Below are positions 46,923 to 58,900 of a stretch of 64,000 nt of DNA, one piece after another. Both the position numbers and the translations under genes were made by a program. This DNA is from Pomacea canaliculata (lineage: Eukaryota > Mollusca > Gastropoda > Architaenioglossa > Ampullariidae), in NCBI RefSeq assembly GCF_003073045.1, contig NC_037591.1, positions 20,741,319 through 20,805,318 of the forward strand. The letters run 5' to 3'. The notes beneath the pieces were generated by a model. It was not told the DNA's origin. It was given only the letters and a program-made list of their open reading frames with translations, and made no database searches. How positions within the stretch are numbered: position 1 is the stretch's first letter; each line of letters starts with the position of its first letter.

Positions 46923-47442
46923 GGTGTCCAGTCACTTAATCCCCAGACACTTCATCCCCGACACTTCATCCCCTAGACTTTTAATCCCCAGACACTTCAT
47001 CCCAGACACTTCATCCCCTAGACTTTTAATCCCCGACACTTCCTCTGTGAAGGAAGAAATACGCTGAATTAGCCAGGAGAGTTAGCAACATTGTAGAGAG
47101 ATATGAGTCAATGGATCGTCTTCTGTACCTCCGATCATTAGCTTACCTTTCATATTGATTAACAGCAATTATTTTCATATCATATTGTTGATGAACATTA
47201 CATTTACTAGCTTATATGAACTTTAACTAATGTTGTATATATTCAAATGACGTTGAAGTTAATAGCATGATTTGAATTTGAATTATTTGAATTTCAATTA
47301 AATTTTTCGCTGACTTCATAATTTTTATAGTTAAGGATTTAGTTTAGGGATTAAGTGTCTGGGGATGAAGTGTCTGGGTATTAAAAGTCTAGGGGATGAA
47401 GTGTCGGGGATGAAGTGTCTGGGGATTAAGTGACTGGGAACC
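46923..47442. mobile_element. 520-bp MITE with CACTTAATCCCC-type arms, Mutator-like
   Basis: The roughly 60-bp inverted arms begin GGTGTCCAGTCACTTAATCC at the left and GGTTCCCAGTCACTTAATCC on the complement of the right. Within each arm the motif CACTTMATCCCC(A/G/T) repeats. A perfect 9-bp duplication AAATATATT flanks it (46,914-46,922; 47,443-47,451), and copy 1 shows the empty site at about 28,805. The interior is AT-rich without coding capacity. Confidence 0.9.
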
Positions 47443-47456
47443 AAATATATTATATA

Positions 47457-47577
47457 AGATTTAGAATTACGAGTTTGTTATGTAAACCTTTCCTATCATA
47501 ACTTTAAACAATTGGATAACACTAATGACACTGTCATCACTGGATATGAAAGGTTACATAAACTCTAAATTCTAAAT
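47457..47577. repeat. Imperfect hairpin, copy 2
   Basis: This is the equivalent of the hairpin at 28,808-28,936. One arm has an extra A and a changed base, so pairing is weaker. Confidence 0.5.
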
Positions 47578-48671
47578 ATTGAATCACTGTCATTGACAGT
47601 ATTCTAGTACTACTAATTATAATAACAACATCAACAAACACAATGAAAAAACAGAATTCATATAAGATACAGGATTTATGAGAAGAGTTTTGAGAAGAGT
47701 TCTCCAGATATTGCTCTAAATCTTAAATGGTTGCGTGGTTGAAATGTATAGCTGACTGAATAGTTTTCCAGTGGCTTACATTCAAACATGATTGAGTGTA
47801 GACGGTTAGCTAATGTGAAAATCAGTCTAATCGTAAAAATAAAATGCCAAGACTCAAAAATAAGATATAGCTCATAATTATGCACAAAGCAAAATTGTAG
47901 GTTTAACATTGACGATTAAATGATTAGAGCAGATCAACGAAGAAATAGAAAATGCAGAATGCATCATCTTCAAGTCTTAGGTGAAGGGACGTAACTCTTT
48001 AAATTAAACGCTGTATTTGCCTTTTAGTAAAGTTTATAGAAATTGTAGAACTGAATGTAAAGAAAAATGGCACACATCAGACAATATAAGCTCTTATAAC
48101 ATCCCAATTACAAAAGATTTAGATGTTAAATCTTAATTAAAATTATTTTAAAATATCCTGTAGGTATTTGTACTATTTATCTTCTAAAGCATGATAAAGA
48201 ACTGGGTGGATGAACATTTTGTTTCCTATGAGAACAGCTCACTTCAAGATAGTCTTAATTTTCTTGATATATAGAATTATCCGTTCCTGATATGTACGTA
48301 TCACTTACATCAGCATGTATAGGAAGCGGTCAAAATCGTGGCTTGATGATATGCATACATGTTCCCAATCTCCCATCGGTTAATGTAAGCGGATCCCGAC
48401 ATGTGGTGTGGAAGTGTTTCTTTGTATAGTGATGTTTGTAGGTGTATAGCTTGAGAACAGAAGCACCCGTTTCGCACCATACGGAGTACATGTATACAGA
48501 GATAGGTGTCTAAAAGGCATGCTCGGCATGCGACAACATTTGTCCTGATGTTCATGTAGTCTGTCACCACATACTCAATATAGTGGCCAGAGGGTTAGGA
48601 TTAGTAATATTATGTATATAATATTATAATAATATTTAGTCTGTCACCACATACTCAGTGTTCCTCTAGTC

Positions 48672-49225
48672 CAGGGATGCACAACCTACGGCCCGCGGGC
48701 CATATCCGGCCCGCGAAACTTCTGCCCACAGTGCAAAAAATCGGCATGTTAGTAATAAAAGAAGACCTTAAAAAAACGAAAAAAAAAGGGAAGGAGAAGT
48801 ATTTATCCCCACGTAGGGGCGTTTCCCAATCTTTTTCAGCGATGGACGAACATTTCGATTCAGTGCTCCGACGAGGTGTCTCTACGATGAGGCCGGACAA
48901 TCAGAAGTTGGTTTCGGGAAAACCACTTCAAATATCCCACTAATTACTACATAATTAATGGTAAGTACAACTTGTTTCTAATAAAAAATGGTATCTGCTC
49001 TATTTTTTTTTTCCTTTGTGTATTTTTGCGGTGAAGTGGCCCGCGACACGGCTGTCCGAAATGGATATGGCCCGCGACACGGCTGTTCGAAATGGATATG
49101 GCCCGCGACACGGCTGTCCGAAATGGATATGGCCCGCGACACGGCTGTCCGAAATGGATATGGCCCGCGACACGGCTGTTCGAAATGGATATGGCCCGCA
49201 GGCCGAAAAAGGTTGGGCATCACTG
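48672..49225. mobile_element. hAT MITE nested in the long-TIR MITE, 554 bp
   Basis: The termini CAGGGATGCACAACCT and the complement of CAGTGATGCCCAACCT match the element at 3,358-3,806. A perfect 8-bp duplication CTCTAGTC flanks it (48,664-48,671; 49,226-49,233). It contains an expanded 31-bp tandem array. Confidence 0.92.
49037..49205. repeat. 31-bp tandem array, five full units plus a partial one
   Basis: The unit is GGCCCGCGACACGGCTGTCC followed by GAAATGGATAT, with a C/T variant at one position (units 2 and 5 carry T). The sister element near 3.8 kb has only one such unit. The array generates a repetitive spurious frame (NGYGPRHGC...). Confidence 0.92.
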
Positions 49226-49566
49226 CTCTAGTCTGTCGCCGCATACTCAGTATTCAATGCTCTACACTAACAGGGGATTGAACTCTCTGGCCACTATACT
49301 GAGCATGCGGTGACAGACTACAGGAACATCGGGACAAATGTTGTCGCATGCCGAGTATGCCTTTTAGACAGCTATCTCTGTATACTCGGTATGGTGCGAA
49401 CCGCCTGACAGAAGGGTAGTTGGGTATTCACCCATATTTGGCGAAATAGTATCTTACGCTGACCTTTCCCCATTCATTAGGAAAAAACTTTGGCCCTAGT
49501 CCTTTAACATGTAATGGTTATACCGGTGTGATTGGTTGTGCTGGTGATCAATGTAATATAGTAGCA

Positions 49567-49572
49567 TTTATT
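49567..49572 (-). terminator. Candidate poly(A) signal of ANK-ZU5-UPA copy 2
   Basis: AATAAA on the minus strand lies about 275 bp past the stop, conserved with copy 1. Confidence 0.4.
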
Positions 49573-49846
49573 TGAGTTAAGCCAGAAATATCTGGACCCA
49601 ATTTCTTTTCCGGCCCTCGAGATGAAGATAAGTGTGAACATTTCATTGTATATATTGTATGCTCTGATCTAATCATAAGGCAGAGAACATATATTCCAAT
49701 ATCACGTCTTAAAAGCAAAGTATTTGATGCTTGAATCACCTATCGACTGATAAATATGACCATTTTCGTGTCCTGGTTTTCTGAATCTGAGGCTGACCAT
49801 TCTACCTTAGATATACAGCAAAAAAAAATGATACACACAAAATATG

Positions 49847-52800
49847 TCACGAGTCTGAACACTCAGAACCTTGGGTGGACATATTTTCTATAGAATCAAT
49901 AAATTCCGTCTTTTGCACTCCATCCGCACCAACCACATCAGAAGAAACTGGAAATTCTACAGCATTCGAAGGTCTCGACTGCCGACTCGCTGGGGAAACC
50001 TTCTGCTCGCGCAGAGCAGATAGTGTAGCCTGTAACAGCTTGGGCGAATCAGATACCCGACAGAGGAGTTGATCTTTGTATGCATCATCATTCTTCCACC
50101 TGCACAGCATGATACATCATGGTTACAAAACGCTTTACACAGGAAACTTCTTGTCTAGTCTATATTATAGTGGATTACTAAAAATGGACAGCAGCAGAAG
50201 TTCAGTTCCAGACTTGCTGTGCAATAAGCTAACATGAAGCTATGGTACCTTATGTTACAGATTCAAAGTTACAAAGTCGCAGTTAACTTAAGCTTTAAAA
50301 AAACACACAAGTGTATTTAAGCCAGTTTCTCTATTATTTAGGAATTATGTACACTGGGATGCCTTGTGTACACCATTACGTATTCGGTTCAGTTGTTCCA
50401 TAACGTTCCTTCTTCCAGTCGTAAGGGAAAGGAGTCTGATGGAGCTTAGCAGAGCGGATACGGTCATCTACCCGCTTGAGAGGGTCCCCCAGTGAACAGT
50501 TTGTACACTTCTTCACGTTAGTCACCCAGCTCATTACTTATTACACAGTGTTATTGAATTTCTAACTGCACATAAATATTGTGTTATAAAGTGTGGGTAC
50601 AAGTGCTAAAGTAGGGCGGGAGCTTGTGCACTGAGAAGTTGAGTTAGATGGCCACTCATGTCGGTCATCTGGTTTGCGTTAATGTTTACCTTATACTACA
50701 ATCTAACTTCATCAGGCTGATTTTATCTGGAATGTGTGAAAACGTGCATTTGATCCCTGATGTTTGCAAGCATGGTATCATCCACTTTTGTTCTTATTTG
50801 TGATCAGTTCACGGACAAATATAGATGCAAACCCATGATCAGATAGGTCTACTTCACTCACCGGTAAGAATTGTGGTGTAGGTATTTGTTTCCATGTTAA
50901 CAAAAGGTACAGTAATATGGTGATTCTACGAGGAGGAATGGGTACTCGCAACCTTGAGCTACTCAATATTCCTTTGTGCCCATTTCACTTTCCTGAGAAA
51001 TTTTCTGTTCTTTAAACCTATATATTCATCACCGGGTGATGTTACCAACGCGATGCTGTGTATTAATGTAGTCTCGATTCCCATCACAATGTGCACCTAC
51101 TTGCCACAAAGAATGTCATGACTGCATCCCCGCTTTTTGTTATCCTGTATGATACTGGATTGCTCTCTTTTCTCTAAGGGTCAAGAAATACCAATGGCGC
51201 AATTTTGGATAAATTCATATTCATGTATGACAATTTGTATTTTTCTAAGAGTCATCCACCAAAGAGATTGGAACATTTTCGACACATTTAAGTACATGGA
51301 CAAGGAATTTTGCGGGGATGCCAGTACTGAGTCTCTCAAGAAGAAAGAAAACAACGCCTCTTCCTTCTAAAGAAATTGAAGTATTTCTTTGTCTCCCAAA
51401 GATTATTTCAGTTGTTTTACAAGCAAACCACATTTAGAAGTCATCTTTGTCCACCTGTTACTATAACAACTTACCAGTCAAGGATAAATAAATTTTGGGC
51501 CAAGTTATGCGCACTTCCTCGACGATTATCATTTACCAGAAGGGCTTTCAGATCTCTGTAACCTGAAGACATTTTCAAAAGCACTACATGAGGATATTAT
51601 TATACATGTCCTTTTGGAAGTGGTCCATCAGCTCACATCAAGCCACCAATACTGTGTGCCTGCTTGCGGGATCAACAGGAGGCTGCCCTTCGTTGTTTCA
51701 TGCAACTTCTGAACACTGGCGTTTGTAAATAAACTGTGATGGTATGGTTTTGTTGGTGATAATTTGTGTGGAGGGTACGAATATGCGATGCTGTTGTTAG
51801 TTGTTAATGTTAAGCTTCGCAGTTTTGTAACATTATTGATAATAAATGTGTGTTTCCTAATTCCCACCTCAGACAAATAAAGTTGAATTACATTTTGTAT
51901 TGAATCGCATTATCTCCACTTTTTCGTGCATTTTCTGATATACTAGCATCCTCACAGCAGTTGCTATGAGTTGTTTATTTTCTAAAATTTAGGCGAAAGT
52001 CACTCTGTGCTCAAGGACTATCAAGAACATGTGGAAAAGCCTGCCATCTAACATGTTAGCTTGAAAATGAATTTCAGATGGCAAAAAAGAAGGAATACGA
52101 TTAGCGTACGATTAAATACGATTACCAAAAGCGTTTTGTTTATATAACAGCTGTTGGACTATAGACAATTGTTCGTTCAATTAAAACATCGTGCGTAATT
52201 ATCAGTATAGCGACAAAGTGCATATTTTCCATCTCCTCTAAGCAGCCCCTATATCAGCTAACGCTCGAAATCTTTCACCAAATTTCTAAAGAAAACATTC
52301 CACAAAAATAGCCAGCAGTACTCAAGACATCCTTATTCAGAGGTCAATCAGCCAGCATTAGATTGTTTGAAATCTTCATGGGTAGTGAAGCAGTTCATTT
52401 TCCCTTTTAAGTACTTATCGTGGTCCTAGTAATCTACTTGGCTTCTTAAGACAGTAGAAATGGGATGTTTCTTTCCTATTTACGTGGTTTCCCAATCTAA
52501 AACATTATGGGCTCTCAAGTTCATTCTGAACGCTTAAAAAGCCACGCAAAACACAGCAGACACTTTAGTCATCTCAAACAAGTTTAAGATGCAAGCGATG
52601 GTGGATTTTTTTCATCCCCGATTACCTGTTGCGTAACCTTTCCATATCTTGATCGCTTATCAGGTTCCCTAGGCTGGCCAGGACCTCCAGTTGCCCGATA
52701 GTCATTAGTTTCAGCTGTTCATAAATGCTCTCCATTTCATTCTGTGGCAGCTAGAAAAGTTCGTGAAGCATGCTAATTTATATGGCAGATTTTTGACATT

Positions 52801-52869
52801 TCATTACAAAATTTCTGCCCTTTGTATGTCTGTGTGCGTGCTTGTGTTTGTGCGTGTGTACATGCGTTT

Positions 52870-52901
<32 letters not shown>

Positions 52902-55900
52902 AAGCAGTCTTGACTTCCTTTGATAAAAATATTCTTGGTATTTTTGTTTTGTTGTTGTTTTGTTTTGCATTTGGTTCTGGGTACTATTGTATTTCTTCGG
53001 TTTCTTAACTATTTTATAAAATTGTATTCTACGTACCGCCATGTTCAGGACCATCTGCACGCTGGTGAAGATGATGTTGTCATTTCTGTCATCAGCATTA
53101 CTGTTTGGAACTTGCTCGAGTTCGACAAGGCATTCGAGGTGTGACCCTGGAGTCGAGTTCAGTTTGTTTTCAATGTGCCAGGTTTTCCTGATGGGTCTCA
53201 AATCCCCAAACACCTTTACTCGTTCTTCTTCGCATTCGCCACACCACCTCACGTAGTATTTTTCCAAAGGAAAACTCTGAAACATGTTATTCAAAATGTT
53301 TTAAATCAGAATGACCAAAAAAAATGAATGAGAAATTGCTTTTTTTCTTCTACTACTACCACCACCACAACTTCTTTCTCTCATTTCTCTTTATCCCCTC
53401 ACTGCAGCATATACAATTACATTTTTTACATACCTCTCTGATAGCACTTATATGATCTCCATTATTTTTTCTTTTATGTTGCCACTCCTCGCAATCTTCA
53501 AGAATTTCAAAGGACATTCTCAAATTCGAGTCTTGTAGTTGTAAAGTATCAGCTAGGTACAGTATTTCCTCTCCCAGATAATCATCTTCATGTTGAATGC
53601 CCAAAGTCTGGAATTTAAACGAGAGAATTAAAATGAGGGCAAAAGAGCGTAAAAGAAAATGTTTACAAGTTTGCTTTCAACATGTTATGTTCGTCGTAGT
53701 GTTTAGAAAAGAGTCAGCAATGTATATCAGTAAGTTTTTGTCGATTCTTTTCTGGAAACAGTTGTGAAAACGACATATATATTTAGCAGACTTGTGTGAC
53801 AATTGATAACATCGCACAGTAATACCACATCTGTGGTTAACCCACATTGCAATGAGAACTTACTGAATCCATATACTGGAAATACTGCTCAAAACAATGA
53901 AAATGCCAATAGATAGTCAATCACCGTTTTGTGCCAATAAACACACAGACAATAACATTTAAAGCAAATGAAACCGCCAATTTCATTGAAATAAATCATT
54001 TTAACATGATTTTGAGCTTGGACTGACATAACCAATGTTTTCAGATATATGTGATATCAGAGAAAAAGAAAGTCAATATTCTGTGTGTTCGCCATTGGCC
54101 TGAATGCAGGCAAGGCCCTGTTATCTCATGGACTGAACCAATATTCTGACAGCCTTTAGAGGAATAGCCTGCCACTCCTGCTGAAGTGGTGCAGCTGACG
54201 GAGACCAACTGCTGCGGTGGTTGTCTATAAGTCACTGGCACAGGGCATCAAACAGATGTTCAATGGGATTCAGATGTGGAGATCAGGCCACTCCATGCGG
54301 TTGACTTGGTGCTGCTGCAGGAAGTCACTGACGACTCAGGTCCTGTGAGGTCTGGAGTTGTCGTCCTTGCGCCTGGTCCAATGGCGAGCATTACTGTCAG
54401 TACCAGATGCTGTAAAATATTATCTTTGTATGCCACGCCTGTCAGGTTACTTTGCACCTGGTAGAAGGAAGATCTGAAGGATCCATCACCATGGAGATCA
54501 CACTCCACCATAGTCGGCGGCCAATGTCTCGAACATCTGCGCCCTCCTGCTGCCATTCAATGACTCTTGGTCGACAGCACTTAATAGTCGTCTTTGAGAC
54601 ATGATTGAAAAAACACTCCTAGGCCTCTAAAATGACGGAGATGTCACTGGATAAGGTTTGCACATACACTCCGTGTTTTTTATCGTTAATGCTGCCTTGT
54701 CATGTGCATATGGTTCAATTGCACGCATTTGTTAGGGTTCAATTACCTAATTTTCAGGCCTGAACAAGCACAAGACCAAACTGGACTGTCATAAAATTCA
54801 CGTTGACTGTTCATCCACACAACAAATTCACTATAAAAAAATTGAAGGAATTGCTCAGTTGGTACAAACATGATTAATCAAAATGTAGAAAATATGAAGG
54901 TGGCTTTTCCACTGTTTGAGAAGTATAGTTTACATAACACTGCCAATGGGTAGAAGTCAAATGACTAGCATTTATACTGAAAGATACGTCGTCCAAATAC
55001 AAGAACCAGTTTTTGCCTGCGGCAAAGTGTAAAAGCAATAGACTAACCTTCTGTAAATTATGAAGCCATTACCTTATTTGTCATAAATTTTCTCTATCAT
55101 GCAGGTCTAAAATTAAGATAACCCAAAACACAAAACAACTCGGTTTTAAAACAACTAAGAAAAAGTCAGGCATCATCTTGGATCAGCTCAGAAAACTGTA
55201 TGCAGAGACAGAAACCACTCTTCATTGCTGACGTATTGTTATCAAAAAATTGTTTGGACTATCGGGGATTTTCTTTAATATTATTGTTACTATATTTCAT
55301 TCTGGTAAAATTTTTTAGCATAACCTTAAGGTGGCAATAATAGAAGACTTTTCCACAGGTCCTAATGACATTATATCTATATACCCACACATTTTTTCCT
55401 TAATTCCCAGTTCATGTGTCTTTAAAGGGAAACAGTACCTGGCGGAAGTCGGCGATCTTGAGTCTGTCGTCCCACACCAGTACTTTCACGTGTGCTGCCC
55501 GTCGGCCATCCCGTCGTTCAGTGTGCGACCCGTAGGCTCTGGCGTTTAGCTGGGGCGGTGGTTGTCTGATCCCACAGTATGCGCAAAAGTAGGCACTAAA
55601 GTGATCGGTAGTGATGGAGACCTTCCCATCAGGCAGCAGTCTGAATGTGGCGCTTTGATCCCACTGCACGTCGTCGTCTACTTCCTGACAATCGTTTGCA
55701 CGCTTTTGACCATTGTCGCTAGTAGGTGGCCTGTCCGTGCTAAGCTTAAGGCGCGTTTTTTCAAAACCTGAAACTTTGGTGTTTGATGAATCTTTGCGAT
55801 CAGAGTCAGATAACAGGCTCCCAGTGCTTAGAGACGAAGAGTCATCGCGGCACAGAGGCGACAAGTCGGGAGACGCATCATCTGCAGCAGACACGGCAGG

Positions 55901-58900
55901 TCCTATATGATCTGCCTCTCGTTTCACTTTACAACCGATTTCTGTTGAATCTTTCCTACGAATGTCTGTTCTTTCGGGTCGTACTCTATTGAGACTGAGG
56001 TGTCCGTCCGAGTGTCGTAAGACGCAGTACACGTGGATAAGGTCAGGATCGGGGTTAGGAGGTAAGCAGTGAGGCAGCTCGATGCGGAAGGGGCCCTTCA
56101 GGAGGCTGAAGCTGTGGCTGGAGCTGTATTCGGCCACAGGGCTGGCCAGCCATTCCTCATTCTTGTACTGAAGCTTCGTCCGCAGCACGTGACGCACGTG
56201 AGCAGCGTCTGCGCAGACAGCAGACTTGACGTCAATCCACTGGCCGAGGTGGACACAGCTCTCCGGTACGTGCAGCACAATATCGGAGTTTAGTTTCTGC
56301 AAAGTTCCACCAGCGCTGGAAAAACTTTTACCTATTTGCCAGCGAGGATTGAAAATTGGAGAATGTGATATATCAATATCAGGACCAAACTCCAGCAATG
56401 AATTTACTTTCTCTGTCTCACTGCCGTCTTCTGCATCTTCCCTTGTTTGTTGATTGTGGTGAAGTTCGTCCCCTTTGTCATTACTTTTCTGTTCCATGGA
56501 AAGAGCTGACATGTGCTGGAAACTTATTTTCGACTCGTATGAGCGCTGATCATTGGTGCCACTAGCTTCTTTTACGTCTGTGGTTTTATCTAACAAGGGT
56601 TTAGCCTGAATATCTTCTTTTACAAGTATGGTCTCTTTAGGAGGGTATTTCATTTCTTGCGCTGGTGAACCCTTCATTTGCGTCCTCCCTTCTAGTTGGG
56701 GCTCTGATGATTTAGTTTGAGGAGAAGCTCTGTGTTCTGTGTCAACTAATTTATCTTCTGAAAAAGTATTCTTCCCAGGTTGTAACAGCATATTTTCAAT
56801 ATTTTTCTTATTAAACAATATGGCAATGCTGAGTGGCGTGTGGCCTTCAAAAGTAGTACTGTCTGTTTTAGATCCGTTTTGTAAAAGAACATTTGCAACA
56901 TTAATGTGATCATTTTGACACGCTAAGTGCAGTGGTGTCCGGCCTCTCAAGTCTTGTGCATCAACCTGTGCACCATTGAGTAATAGAAGTTTGGCTATGT
57001 CGCTATGTCCATTGAAACTCGCATGATGAAGCGGAGTTTTGCCCTCTATATCTTTTGCTTCTATTTCAGTTTTGCTTCTTCTGAGCAAAATATCCACAAT
57101 ATTAAAATAACCCAAGTTCGAAGCAATGTGCAGAGCTGTGAAGCCGCTTGCATCAGCAATGTCAGGCCTAGCATTGCTTTCACAAAGGTATCTCACGATC
57201 TCTGTAAACCCTTTCTCACATGCTACAAACAATGGCGTACGACCTGCTTTATTTTTAGCATCAATGAATGATCCATATTGTATCAGAAGCTTCATGATGT
57301 CCAAGTGTCCGGTGAAACACACTATGTGCATTGGCGTCATCCCGTTTATGTCTGCCACGTTGACATTAACTTTGGCCAAAAGCAGTCTCCTAACAATTTC
57401 TTCATTTCGTAAAAAGCATGCAAAGTGTATGGGTGCTTCACCTGGTTTTGTAGTAATGTCACCTTTAGTACAGTTGGGGAGGACCCTGCCCACTATGTTA
57501 TAGTGGTGCATAAAACATGCTGCATGCAAAGGTGTCTGTCCTTCACAATTCATGGCATCAACGTCTGACCCTCTTTCAATTAACAAGTCTACAACCTCTT
57601 TGTGACCATTCAAACTGGCTAAGTGAAGTGGAGTATTACCATTTATGTCCTTGGTTTCAACATTTGAGAGATTTTGGAGAAGAATCTCTGCAATATCACG
57701 AGAGCCGATAATACTAGCAACATGTAGAGGTGTTTCTCCCGTAGAAGTAGTTTCATCTAGTGAAACTTTCTCTTTGAGCAATAGTTCAACAGCATTTTTC
57801 TGGCCAGATCGGCAGGCATAGTGAAGAGCTGTTACACCATTGTTACTTTTTAGCATGACATTAGCACCCCTTCGAATTAAAGCCTCTATTGCGCTAGCAT
57901 GGCCGCGTACTGAAGCAATGTGCAGGGGAGTGACATCATCTGACGTTGTAACGTCCACATTACTGGACTTTTCGATGATAAGATCGAAGATACGCTGGTC
58001 CCGACACTGACACGCAAAGTGAAGCGGCATCCATCTTCTCTTATTCTGGTGGTCAGTTCTAGCGCCGTGGTCGACCAGCAATTTTACAACTTCAAAACTG
58101 TCGGCAAGGATCGCTGCCTGTAGAGCGGTATCTCCTTCTGTGTCTTCTGCTTCAAGATCTGCGCCGTGCTGTAACAGTTTTCGCACGAGGTCCAGAACGC
58201 CACTAGCGCAAGCTAAATAAAGGGGTGTTGTCTCGCCTTCCTTTGTCTTTTCATTCACATGAGCACCGTGAAACAGCAGAGTGTCGACAACATTCAGGTG
58301 ACCCCTCATGCACGCCAAGTGCAGTGCTGAACACCCTAACGAATCTTTCTCGTACACTCTGGCATGATGATGAAGGAGCACTTTTACAACATCCATGTGT
58401 CCATAAAAAGAAGCGTAATGTAATGGTGTAACTTCACTGGCGCCCCACATCATCAGTGTTTGAGTAACTTTAACATGCCCATTTTCACTTACAGCCTGAA
58501 GAGATGTTACTTGATGCTTGGTTTTTGAATTTACGTTTGCTTTATAGTCAAGAAGAAGTTTAACGGCTTCCAGAAAACCGGTCAATGAAGCAAAATGCAA
58601 AGATGTGAATCCATCCTTGGCTGGGTGATCTACATCAGCACCTCGCTGCAGCAAAATTCTAACGGCATCCACTGTGTTGCACAAGCTGGCAAGGTGAAGG
58701 GGAGTTCTTCCGTAGATATCTTCTGCATTCACATTGTGCCCCAGATCGAGCAACATGCATATCAGCTCTTTGTTTCCATTATGGCAAGCACAATGAAGTA
58801 CAGTGATGCCTTTTGTGCTTACTACATCAGTCTCAGCTTTATGAGAAATCAGAAAATCAACAATCTCTTTATGCCCGTTGAGGCATGCATAACAGAGTGG

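Larger units (their letters stand above)
48464..49407. mobile_element. Long-TIR MITE, copy-2 insertion, carrying a nested hAT element
   Basis: It belongs to the same family as 29,361-29,811. The left end is CACCCGTTTCGCACCATACG, and the complement of the right end is CAGGCGGTTCGCACCATACC. A 7-bp flanking duplication ACAGAAG is visible (48,457-48,463; 49,408-49,414). It is interrupted by the hAT element at 48,672-49,225. It inserted at a different site from the copy-1 member. Confidence 0.85.
45531..56286. repeat. Low-divergence duplicated block, copy 2
   Basis: This is the partner of 27,446-36,346 in direct orientation, with unit spacing of about 18-20 kb. It is longer mainly through the 520-bp MITE, the nested 944-bp insertion and the roughly 1.76-kb segment at 50,491-52,249. 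Confidence 0.85.

Noticed and set aside
48988-49313. Frames on both strands with repeated NGYGPRHGC or AGHIHFEQPC
   Set aside because: Products of the 31-bp tandem array in the hAT MITE.
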